From Roseibium hamelinense (GTDB lineage: Bacteria > Pseudomonadota > Alphaproteobacteria > Rhizobiales > Stappiaceae): DNA of 64,000 nt. The stretch spans positions 310,001-374,000 of the forward strand of contig NZ_VLLF01000004.1 of the NCBI RefSeq assembly GCF_007830545.1. The letters are read 5' to 3'. The position numbers and the translations under genes were made by a program. Positions 57,116-64,000 of the stretch are shown in pieces. Under the pieces are notes generated by a model. That model saw only the letters and a program-made list of their open reading frames with translations, was not told where the DNA came from and ran no database searches. Positions within the stretch are counted from its first letter, which is position 1; each line of letters begins with the position of its first letter.

Positions 57116-58450
57116 GTGCCGGATACTTTCGATACCATTCTCAAAAACGGAACCGTCGTCAATCAGGATGGAACCGCGCAGCGCGACATCGGCATCCGCG
57201 ACGGACGGATTGCGGGGATTGGGTCTTTTTATCCAGAGCAGGCCGGCGAAACAGTAGACTGTACCGGCCTTCATGTCTTGCCGGGTGTTATCGACAGCCA
57301 GGTTCATTTTCGCGAACCGGGCATTGAGCACAAGGAAGATCTCGAAACAGGCTCACATGCGGCCGTCATGGGTGGTGTAACAACAGTATTTGAGATGCCG
57401 AATACCAAGCCGCTCACAACAACCGAAGCCGCGCTGGCAGACAAAGTTTCAAGGGCGCATCATCGCATGCATTGCGACTTCGCGTTTTGGGTCGGCGGCA
57501 CTCGTGAGAATGTTAGAGACATTCCCGAACTCGAGCGTCTGCCAGCTGCTGCGGGGATCAAAGTCTTTATGGGATCGTCTACTGGTGATCTGCTTGTCGA
57601 GGATGATCAAGGAGTGCGTGATATTCTTTCGGCAACAAACCGACGCGCGGCCTTCCATTCCGAAGATGAATACCGCCTTAAGGACCGCGCGGGCGAAAGG
57701 ATTGAAAACGATCCGCGCTCCCATCCTATCTGGCGGGATGAAATTGCTGCCTTGCAGTGCACCCAACGCCTGGTGCGCATTGCCCGTGAAACAGGCGCGA
57801 AAATTCACATCCTCCATTTGTCGACCGCCGAAGAGGTGGACTTTCTGATCCCGCACAAGGATGTTGCCTCAATAGAGGTCACCCCCCATCATTTGACGTT
57901 GACCGACGAAGCGTATGAACGCCTTGGAACTCTTGTTCAGATGAACCCGCCAGTAAGGGCTGAGCGGCACAAGGACCGACTGTGGTGGGGCCTTGGCCAA
58001 AGCGTGCTCGATATCCTTGGGTCGGATCATGCGCCACATCTTCTTGAAGAAAAACAAAAGCCGTATCCGGCGTCGCCGTCTGGCATGACGGGTGTTCAGA
58101 CCCTGGTTCCGATCATGTTGGACCATGTCAATGCCGGGCGCCTGACGCTGGACCGCTTCGTTGACATGACCAGCGCAGGCCCGCTGCGTCTTTTCCAGAT
58201 TGCCCGGAAGGGCCGGATCGCCGTTGGCTATGATGCCGACTTTACGATTGTTGATCTGAAGAAAACCCGGACCATCACCAATGATTGGATTGCGTCGAAG
58301 TGTGGTTGGACGCCGTACGACGGAAAGTCAGTGACTGGTTGGCCGATTGGCACCGTGATCCGTGGCCGAAAAGTAATGTGGGAGGATCAGCTGGTCGGGG
58401 CTTCCACAGGCGAAGCGGTGTTGTTTCAGGAAAGCCGCATTAGGTCGTGA
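57116..58450 (+). CDS. Dihydroorotase-like amidohydrolase, class I, with altered metal motif
   Basis: 444-aa cyclic amidohydrolase of the PyrC class I/allantoinase group, expected to interconvert carbamoyl-aspartate and dihydroorotate. The bridging lysine (GIKVFMGSS), histidines in FHSED and HILHLST, and the catalytic aspartate in GSDHAPH are kept. The first HxH histidine is replaced by glutamine (DSQVHFREPG). From memory this substitution marks a recognised dihydroorotase subgroup, but activity should not be assumed. The GTG start has GGGAG upstream. No pyrB is nearby. Confidence 0.85.
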   Translation: MPDTFDTILKNGTVVNQDGTAQRDIGIRDGRIAGIGSFYPEQAGETVDCTGLHVLPGVIDSQVHFREPGIEHKEDLETGSHAAVMGGVTTVFEMPNTKPLTTTEAALADKVSRAHHRMHCDFAFWVGGTRENVRDIPELERLPAAAGIKVFMGSSTGDLLVEDDQGVRDILSATNRRAAFHSEDEYRLKDRAGERIENDPRSHPIWRDEIAALQCTQRLVRIARETGAKIHILHLSTAEEVDFLIPHKDVASIEVTPHHLTLTDEAYERLGTLVQMNPPVRAERHKDRLWWGLGQSVLDILGSDHAPHLLEEKQKPYPASPSGMTGVQTLVPIMLDHVNAGRLTLDRFVDMTSAGPLRLFQIARKGRIAVGYDADFTIVDLKKTRTITNDWIASKCGWTPYDGKSVTGWPIGTVIRGRKVMWEDQLVGASTGEAVLFQESRIRS

Positions 58451-58560
58451 ACCAAAAGGGAGGGACCGAAGCCCAAATGCAGCAGTCCCGACCTAATCGG
58501 TTTCCAGGAGGGAAATAGAACACAAAGAGTGATGTTCACAACAGAACCGATGTGCTTAGC

Positions 58561-58589
58561 TTGTTAATGTGCGGGGCTGTGGCTGATAA
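58561..58589 (+). promoter_or_regulatory. Candidate promoter of the L,D-transpeptidase gene
   Basis: TTGTTA (58561-58566), 17-base spacer, TGATAA (58584-58589), 95 bp before the start codon. Fair match to a sigma-70 promoter in a region otherwise free of genes (58451-58683). Confidence 0.4.
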
Positions 58590-58683
58590 GGGAAACGTAA
58601 CCTTATCTACTAACTTAACTTACATGCATGCGAGCGTATAGTTCGCCAGGGCTTAGATGTATTGCGTAGGGTGAGGCTCAAAA

Positions 58684-59910
58684 ATGCGTAGGGGAAATCC
58701 TGGTTTTCTTGGTGGTTGGTCAAGTCGGCTTCGCATGATATTTGCAGTTAGTTCCCTTGCTGTTGGCTCGGGTATGGTTTCTGGAGCATCAGCTCTCGAA
58801 AATCAGGCTGAAGATAAGCTGGATGAACTTGCACCACTCCACATGCTTGTATCGCTGGACGATCAAAAGATCGACGTTTATCGCGGTGGCGAGCTGATCC
58901 GGACATCACCGATTTCCTCAGGCAAGAAGGGGTACAGCACGCCGACCGGCGTGTTTTCTATCCTTGAAAAACGGCGGCGGCATTTTTCAAACCTTTATGA
59001 TGATGCGCCTATGCCATACATGCAGCGCCTGACATGGTCAGGTGTGGCATTGCACCAGGGACATTTGCCCGGCTACCCTGCTTCCCACGGGTGTGTCCGA
59101 ATGCCCCGTGACTTTGCCAAAGATCTTTTTGCTCTGACAAAAAGAGGCGCTCAGGTCATCGTGACTAACGAGCATGCCGAGCCACGGCGCGTGGACCATC
59201 CCGTTTTGCCGCAACCCTATGTGCCGGCGACCACGTTGGTCAGCCTGTCTCCCGCAGTTATCGGTTTCGATGCCGGATTGCGCGGCTCACTAACATCGGC
59301 AGCGCTCCAGGAGAACATTCAGACCGTAGAGCCGAACCCATATTTCGAACATCCATTGCGAATGATCATCACGCCGAACAAACCAATCAACAAGGTCAAG
59401 ACAGTTCAGCGCCTGCTAAACAGGCTTGGATACCGAGCTGGCCCGGTCGATGGTGTGATCGGCCGCAAGACCCGGGCTGCGATCGCTCTTTTTCAGGAGG
59501 GAGCGGAGCTTCCAATCAACGGCAATATGTCGGACTTCATCGTCGCGCGGATCTTTCAGGAAGCAGGCTATGAGAAGCCTCTGAACGCGACCCTCCGGGT
59601 TCGCCGCAAGTTCCGAGAAGTCTATTCAGCGCCGGTCTTCATAGAAAATCCGGATGTTCATGTTGGTACCCATGTCTTCACAGCATTGGGCTTCAAAGAG
59701 GGTGAGGCGCGGGTCAGTTGGATATCGGTTCGGGCGGAAGACCGGGGCGAGCGAACCCCGCACGCGATCTTGGACAGGGTCGACTTGCCTGAAAAGGTCC
59801 GAAAGGACCTTGGCAAAATCCTGACCCCTGGCACATCGCTTATTATTACGGAACGCAGTTTCAAACGGCACACAGATCTTGGTACGGATTTCGTTGTAAT
59901 GACCAGGTAA
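58684..59910 (+). CDS. L,D-transpeptidase with peptidoglycan-binding domain
   Basis: 408-aa exported cell-wall enzyme. Signal peptide to about ASALE. The YkuD catalytic domain (about 52-160) carries HQGHLPGYPASHGCVRM with the nucleophile cysteine. A PG_binding_1 module follows (about 238-275, VQRLLNRLGYRAGPVDGVIG, then AAIALFQ). The last 110 residues form a further domain ending in RTPHAILDRVDLP and ITERS. It makes 3-3 cross-links or attaches proteins to peptidoglycan. ATG 58684 is used; a terminator follows. Confidence 0.92.
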   Translation: MRRGNPGFLGGWSSRLRMIFAVSSLAVGSGMVSGASALENQAEDKLDELAPLHMLVSLDDQKIDVYRGGELIRTSPISSGKKGYSTPTGVFSILEKRRRHFSNLYDDAPMPYMQRLTWSGVALHQGHLPGYPASHGCVRMPRDFAKDLFALTKRGAQVIVTNEHAEPRRVDHPVLPQPYVPATTLVSLSPAVIGFDAGLRGSLTSAALQENIQTVEPNPYFEHPLRMIITPNKPINKVKTVQRLLNRLGYRAGPVDGVIGRKTRAAIALFQEGAELPINGNMSDFIVARIFQEAGYEKPLNATLRVRRKFREVYSAPVFIENPDVHVGTHVFTALGFKEGEARVSWISVRAEDRGERTPHAILDRVDLPEKVRKDLGKILTPGTSLIITERSFKRHTDLGTDFVVMTR

Positions 59911-59937
59911 TATATATTTTTGATTGAATTTGTGCAC

Positions 59938-59970
59938 AAAGGCCTCTGCCCGCCCGCGGAGGCTTTTGTT
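59938..59970 (+). terminator. Terminator after the L,D-transpeptidase gene
   Basis: A stem of about 12 bp including two G-U pairs (59938-59949 with 59956-59967) around a 6-base loop, followed by TTTTGTTT. It lies 28 bp after the stop codon. Confidence 0.75.
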
Positions 59971-60010
59971 TATCCGGATAACCTGAAATTCAGCGCGTTT
60001 CGTCACCAAA

Positions 60011-60028
60011 CTGTCGTCGCCCTGCCGT
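60011..60028 (+). promoter_or_regulatory. Pho-box-like direct repeat upstream of btaA
   Basis: CTGTCGT-N4-CTGCCGT matches the PhoB consensus (CTGTCAT-N4-CTGTCAT) at 11 of 14 positions with exact spacing. It lies 42 bp before the btaA start. btaAB is a known PhoB target under phosphate limitation in Sinorhizobium meliloti. Confidence 0.6.
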
Positions 60029-60070
60029 ATCGGAAAGCCACCTAATTAAAGTGGCAGCCGGGAGACAACT

Positions 60071-61333
60071 ATGCCGCAAAGCACGCTTGAAGCTTCGAAA
60101 TCGCGTCTGAAAAAGGCTGTTCACCGCTCAAGCGCTACGTCCCGGGAGGGGATGCTGGAAAGGCTTTTCACCTTTGCATTCAAGGGACTTGTTTACCCGC
60201 AAATCTGGGAAGACCCTGATGTCGATATGCAGGCGCTGCGGCTGACATCGGAGTCTCGTATGGTTGCGATAGCGTCCGGCGGCTGCAATGTCATGTCCTA
60301 CCTGACGGCCAATCCGGCGCAGATCACTGCCGTTGATTTGAACAGGGCGCATGTTGCACTTGGCCGGCTCAAATTGCTGGCGGCCCGGAGGCTTCCAAGC
60401 TACGACGCTTTCTACCGGTTTTTCGGCGAAGCGGACGAGCGTTCGAACATTGCAGCTTATGAGCGCTTTCTAAAGCCCGAACTTGATGCGGAAAGCCTTG
60501 CCTACTGGGAAGGTCGGGACATTAGCGGCTGGGGCCGGAAACGAATTACTCTCTTTTCGCGAGATCTCTATCACCATGGGTTGCTCGGCTATTGCATTGG
60601 CCTGGGGCACTTTATCGCGCGTCTTTACGGCATTGACCCGAAACACATGGTGAAGGCCCGTAGCTTGGACGAACAGCGGTCCTACTTCGAAACGGCTTTG
60701 GCCCCGCTGTTTGACAAGCGCCTGGTGCGCTGGGCGACCTCCAAGAAAATGTCGCTTTATGGTTTGGGAATTCCGCCCGCGCAGTATGAGGCTCTTGTTT
60801 CTGCCAGTGCCGATCGGGACATGTCCTCGGTTCTGCGCGAGCGTCTTGAAAAGCTTGCCTGCGATTTTTCGCTGCAAGACAACTACTTCGCGTGGCAGGC
60901 CTTTAATCGTGGCTATGCTCCGCGAGCGGGCGAAAGCACCGGCGAGGCCGGGCCATTGCCGCCCTATTTGAAGAGGCAGCACTTTGAAGACATCAAACAA
61001 CGTGCCTCACGTGTGCGCGTGTTGAACCGGAACTTCACCGAACACCTGCAGACTGAGGGCGATGACCAGCTCGACGCCTTTGTTTTGCTGGATGCTCAGG
61101 ACTGGATGACTGACGTCCAGCTCAATGCCCTGTGGAGCGAAATCACCCGGACTGCTCGTCCAGGCGCCCGTGTTGTCTTCCGCACCGCCGCGGAGCCGAC
61201 CTTGTTGCCGGGGCGGGTCGCCGATGCAATCCTCGACCGCTGGACCTACGAGAAAGACGAAAGCTTCGCGCTCGGTCGGCAGGATCGCTCGTCTATCTAT
61301 GGCGGCTTCCACCTTTACGTTTTCAATGGGTAA
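60071..61333 (+). CDS. btaA: Diacylglycerol 3-amino-3-carboxypropyltransferase (betaine lipid synthesis)
   Basis: BtaA (DUF3419) transfers the aminocarboxypropyl group of SAM to diacylglycerol, the first step to the phosphorus-free lipid DGTS. The 420-aa protein shows the family opening LERLFTFAFKGLVYPQIWEDP, the SAM-site-like ASGGCNVMSYL and AVDLNRAHVALGRLKLLA, and the C-terminal FVLLDAQDWM. The gene overlaps btaB by 8 bp, so the two are translationally coupled. A Pho-box-like site lies upstream, suggesting induction by phosphate shortage. Confidence 0.95.
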   Translation: MPQSTLEASKSRLKKAVHRSSATSREGMLERLFTFAFKGLVYPQIWEDPDVDMQALRLTSESRMVAIASGGCNVMSYLTANPAQITAVDLNRAHVALGRLKLLAARRLPSYDAFYRFFGEADERSNIAAYERFLKPELDAESLAYWEGRDISGWGRKRITLFSRDLYHHGLLGYCIGLGHFIARLYGIDPKHMVKARSLDEQRSYFETALAPLFDKRLVRWATSKKMSLYGLGIPPAQYEALVSASADRDMSSVLRERLEKLACDFSLQDNYFAWQAFNRGYAPRAGESTGEAGPLPPYLKRQHFEDIKQRASRVRVLNRNFTEHLQTEGDDQLDAFVLLDAQDWMTDVQLNALWSEITRTARPGARVVFRTAAEPTLLPGRVADAILDRWTYEKDESFALGRQDRSSIYGGFHLYVFNG

Positions 61334-61994
61334 CAGCGTGCATAGTGATCAAAAAGCTGCGGAAACCGCTCAATTGATGGACGGTATCTATAAGTATCAG
61401 CGCCATTTTTACGATGTCACACGCAAATACTACCTGCTCGGCCGGGATCATCTGATCGAGCAGCTGGAACCGGGGCCGGACCAGACCGTTCTGGAGCTTG
61501 GCTGCGGGACCGGCCGCAATTTAATTGGCGCAGCCAAGCGGTACCCGAATGTGACGTTCCATGGCATTGATATTTCGCAACAGATGCTGGAAACAGCGCG
61601 TGAAAGTGTTGCGCGCGCGGGGCTCAGCGACCGGATTTATCTCCACCAGGGCGATGCTTCAAGCAGCTCTTTCGTATCGTCAGCCGGTGCGCCTGAATAC
61701 GACCGAGTATTTTACTCCTATACATTGTCTATGATGCCGGTCTGGCGCGAGGCGCTGGCCGCAGGTCTGGACTGCCTTTCGGCGGATGGGCGTCTCTGCA
61801 TCGTCGATTTCGGTCAACTGGACCGGTTGCCGGTGTGGTTCGCTCGCTTGTTGCGGACCTGGCTGGCAAGCTTCCATGTCACACCGCGTGCCGATTTGTT
61901 GAATGAGGTTGCCAAACTGTCGGACCGCTCGGGCCGGCCTATGACCAGCACCAGCCTGTACCGCGGCTATGCAACCTACGTACAGGTCAGCTAA
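61326..61994 (+). CDS. btaB: N-methyltransferase of betaine lipid synthesis
   Basis: SAM-dependent methyltransferase (223 aa) that trimethylates the BtaA product to DGTS. Motif I is LELGCGTGRN, followed by FHGIDISQQMLE (motif II region) and FYSYTLSMMPVW. The ATG at 61326 lies within the btaA stop region (ATGGGTAA overlap of 8 bp). It ends 9 bp before a convergent gene. Confidence 0.94.
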   Translation: MGNSVHSDQKAAETAQLMDGIYKYQRHFYDVTRKYYLLGRDHLIEQLEPGPDQTVLELGCGTGRNLIGAAKRYPNVTFHGIDISQQMLETARESVARAGLSDRIYLHQGDASSSSFVSSAGAPEYDRVFYSYTLSMMPVWREALAAGLDCLSADGRLCIVDFGQLDRLPVWFARLLRTWLASFHVTPRADLLNEVAKLSDRSGRPMTSTSLYRGYATYVQVS

Positions 61995-62003
61995 GGCGAT
62001 TGC

Positions 62004-62678
62004 TCACTCACCGGCGACGAAATAGTGCAGCGTGCCGTCCTTGCCGATACCAACGCGGTAGAACAGCCAAACGCCGTAGTTCTGCATCTCGTTGAAATCC
62101 GCTGAGGTGATGATCCTGTACATCTCCACCTTCTGGTCCGGACGCAGATCGTTTAGCGGGTAGCGCGCAAAATACGGCCAGACATACATTTCTTGCGCGG
62201 TACCGGCGTCGGTATGAACAAATCCCGCCTCAAGCACATCGATCAGAATTGCTAGGATCTCCAGCCCTTCACCGTCACCGGAGCTGTCTTTAAGAAAATC
62301 AATCGGGTCGCCAATTTCGGTCAAGGAAAGGGTTGGCAGGACTTCATTGCTCTCAAGCACCATTCGGAGCCGTTCAACATCTCCGGTCTGGGCGGCTTCT
62401 TTCAGTTGCGAATGCATGCGCTGAACCGGTTTGGGCAACAGGCTCAAATCGTAGAGGACTTCGGGCGCAGGCAAAGGCTCAGCAGCCCGGTCTGGCAGCG
62501 GTGCTTTTTCGAATTCTTCTGTTTCGGTTTCAAGAAGCTCCTCGCTCGGAATCGTGATCGTTGATCCTGCTTCTGCTTCTGGTGAAACCAGAATAGTGTC
62601 GGTCCGAACGGTTTTTGCATGCGCGACCAATGGAATCATCCAAACCAGAATTACAGATAATCTGAGAATCTTCAGCAT
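62004..62678 (-). CDS. Exported hypothetical protein
   Basis: 224-aa protein with a signal peptide (LRLSVILVWMIPLVAHA) and an acidic linker rich in E and P (about 45-75). The C-terminal alpha-rich region has two helices (VQRMHSQLKEAAQTGDVERLRMVL; ankyrin-like in flavour) and a conserved-looking end (YFARYPLNDLRPDQKVEMYRI, GVWLFYRVGIGKDGTLHYFVAGE). I recognise no family. ATG 62678 has AAGGTG six bases upstream; GTG 62687 is in frame. It is probably periplasmic. Confidence 0.75.
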   Translation of the reverse strand: MLKILRLSVILVWMIPLVAHAKTVRTDTILVSPEAEAGSTITIPSEELLETETEEFEKAPLPDRAAEPLPAPEVLYDLSLLPKPVQRMHSQLKEAAQTGDVERLRMVLESNEVLPTLSLTEIGDPIDFLKDSSGDGEGLEILAILIDVLEAGFVHTDAGTAQEMYVWPYFARYPLNDLRPDQKVEMYRIITSADFNEMQNYGVWLFYRVGIGKDGTLHYFVAGE

Positions 62679-62831
62679 GCCGTTCACCTTCGTATTTCAG
62701 CAGTCTGCCTGCTGTCCCACATTCTCGCCGACGACGCTACCTGCAATCCCGGTAATCGTCTCGAAACTTGAAACGCGTATCACCAGCCGCTATCGACGGC
62801 AGTACTACGACATTGTGAAGGACCGGATTGC

Positions 62832-63467
62832 GTGACATTTCTGGAATATGCGCTGATCGGATTCGTAATCGGCGTGATAACGACGGCACCGGTCGGACCT
62901 GTTAACGTCATGGCTATCCAGCATGCAGCTCAGAGCGGGTTCCGTCAGGGCGTTTTTGTCGGACTGGGCGCTGTTGTCGCTGACGCAATTTACGCCGCTG
63001 TCGCGGTTTTCGGCGTATCCGCAATCACACAGTTCATCGAGGGTCAGTTTGACCTCATTAAAATCGTCGGTGGTGCTTTATTGATCGTGTTCGGCATCAA
63101 AGTGTGGAACACGCACCCGCATCTGGCAGATGCTGCTGACGGGGATGAGAAAGGATTCTGGGGAGATGCCACGGCGGCGTTTTTCATGGCCCTGACCAAC
63201 CCAGGCACCGTATTAGCGTTTGTTGCAATATTCGGCGGGTTGGGTGACCTGAGACCGAAACATGGCGATATCTTCGGCAAGCTCATCATGGTTGCAGGTG
63301 TTGCAGGTGGCGCAACGACCTGGTGGGTTTTTGTGTCCGGCATGGTTACGCGCTTTCGCGGCGGCATCGACGATAGTTGGCTGGACAAGGCCAACCACAT
63401 AGCGGGCACCATATTAGTGGTCTTCGGCGCATTGATTTACGCCGATCTGCTCTTCGATATTTTCTGA
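62832..63467 (+). CDS. LysE family translocator
   Basis: 211-aa inner-membrane exporter of the LysE/RhtB superfamily with five or six helices. It opens FLEYALIGFVIGVITTAPVGPVNVMAI, which contains the family GP-x-N motif, and has FFMALTNPGTVLAF in the middle. Members export amino acids or related metabolites; the substrate is unknown. The GTG start has GAAGGA nine bases upstream. Confidence 0.9.
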   Translation: MTFLEYALIGFVIGVITTAPVGPVNVMAIQHAAQSGFRQGVFVGLGAVVADAIYAAVAVFGVSAITQFIEGQFDLIKIVGGALLIVFGIKVWNTHPHLADAADGDEKGFWGDATAAFFMALTNPGTVLAFVAIFGGLGDLRPKHGDIFGKLIMVAGVAGGATTWWVFVSGMVTRFRGGIDDSWLDKANHIAGTILVVFGALIYADLLFDIF

Positions 63468-63511
63468 GTGCCACGCAATACTAGGCTGCAGAACCAGCCG
63501 GGACATCAGAC

Positions 63512-63784
63512 TTATTGCAGGATACGGTTCACGGTGTAGTCGCCGCGCTGGATCCGGTCCGGCAAGCCTTCCGCAAGCTTTGCCACAGCTTCCTCGCCAT
63601 AGGTCGCAACCAGGTCGGCTAGGGCGGTAAACATGGCAGCATGAGCAACCGCATCGGCGTCCACACCGTTTGCAATGGCCTCTGCCCAGGCATCGGTTAT
63701 GAAGCTGAGTGCCGCCCGCCGGAGATCTTCATCTTCTGCAAATTCCGCTTCCATGGCAGCGTCGTTGAAATCGTCGTTTATCAT
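63512..63784 (-). CDS. Small acidic conserved hypothetical protein
   Basis: 90-aa acidic protein starting MINDDFNDAAMEAEFAEDEDL, with an alanine-rich helical middle (DAVAHAAMFTALADLV) and no membrane segment or signal peptide. Proteins of this kind occur in Rhizobiales, as far as I recall, without known function. It converges on the LysE gene, 44 bp away, and has no terminator in between. The start at ATG 63784 is the only reasonable one. Confidence 0.6.
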   Translation of the reverse strand: MINDDFNDAAMEAEFAEDEDLRRAALSFITDAWAEAIANGVDADAVAHAAMFTALADLVATYGEEAVAKLAEGLPDRIQRGDYTVNRILQ

Positions 63785-64000
63785 TCGTTCCTTACCGGTC
63801 TCAAAACACTGGGGCTAAACGCGCCTGCCAATGCGGTCTTTCCGAATCTCTTGCTAAGAATCCTAGCACGCCGAAGCGGGAGGGGTAGCAACCGTGAACG
63901 CAAACTTAACGGCCATTCACAATCTTTATCGGAAAGGTTAACCAATCGGTAAGAAGTGACCCAACGGTTGTGGATTTATCGACCATAGCGGCTTGTAACT

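Noticed and set aside
63785..64000. Possible gene or origin-like features in the last 215 bases
   Set aside because: No supported reading frame, no DnaA-box cluster and no repeat; the region probably holds the promoter of the small hypothetical gene and of whatever follows the window.

Overview
The window looks like ordinary chromosomal backbone of an alphaproteobacterium of the Rhizobiales (Hyphomicrobiales). The indicators are a CcrM-type GANTC methyltransferase with its C-terminal extension, the atpI-atpB-atpE-b'-b order for ATP synthase Fo, bacterioferritin behind an Irr-like iron control element, a COG4111/NadQ-type regulator together with nadABC, EtfQO, UPF0114, BtaA/BtaB betaine-lipid genes and an alpha-type uracil-DNA glycosylase. 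A marine Stappiaceae (Roseibium/Labrenzia-like) origin is my best guess, from general familiarity only. I see no phage, insertion sequence, CRISPR array, tRNA or rRNA, and no compositional island.

Layout. 1-9.5 kb: the 3' part of tyrS, ccrM, an orphan amino-acid ABC permease and binding protein, AMP nucleosidase, bacterioferritin, a fasciclin protein, mutY and a DUF721 gene with no normal start codon. 9.6-17.3 kb: a DsbA-like oxidoreductase, SMC, the ATP synthase Fo operon behind a consensus promoter, and rnhB. 17.4-25.2 kb: a radical SAM protein, a glycosyltransferase, an RND efflux pair, moaB and a ceramidase-like membrane protein. 25.3-34.2 kb: malic enzyme MaeB, chorismate mutase, a PQQ-type sugar dehydrogenase, a DEAD-box helicase followed by a structured 480-bp intergenic region, EtfQO and a uracil-DNA glycosylase. 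34.3-44.8 kb: tandem PilZ proteins, an S49 peptidase, glyQ and glyS separated by lemA, a DUF2207 gene and an opposite-strand GGDEF-EAL gene. 44.8-54.8 kb: an MFS transporter, nadA-nadB-nadC, HupE/UreJ, UPF0114, a SleB-like hydrolase, an EamA transporter and the likely NAD regulator. 54.8-64 kb: a small tyrosine phosphatase, an HD phosphohydrolase, YgfZ, a dihydroorotase-like enzyme, an L,D-transpeptidase, btaA-btaB behind a Pho-box-like sequence, a LysE-family exporter and two uncharacterised proteins.

Three regulatory links can be read from the sequence. A 19-bp palindrome lies just before nadA, and a NadQ/NrtR-like regulator is encoded 5 kb downstream, so NAD-dependent control of nadABC is likely. 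An iron-control-element-like palindrome lies before bfr, suggesting Irr control. A CTGTCGT-N4-CTGCCGT direct repeat precedes btaAB, suggesting that membrane phospholipid is replaced by betaine lipid when phosphate is scarce. c-di-GMP signalling is represented by two PilZ proteins and one GGDEF-EAL protein within 8 kb.

No clear new multi-gene system was found. The items most worth a second look are the structured region after the helicase gene, the DUF721 gene with no ATG/GTG/TTG before its conserved domain, the catalytic-residue substitutions in the uracil-DNA glycosylase and dihydroorotase-like proteins, and the NadQ-nadABC circuit.
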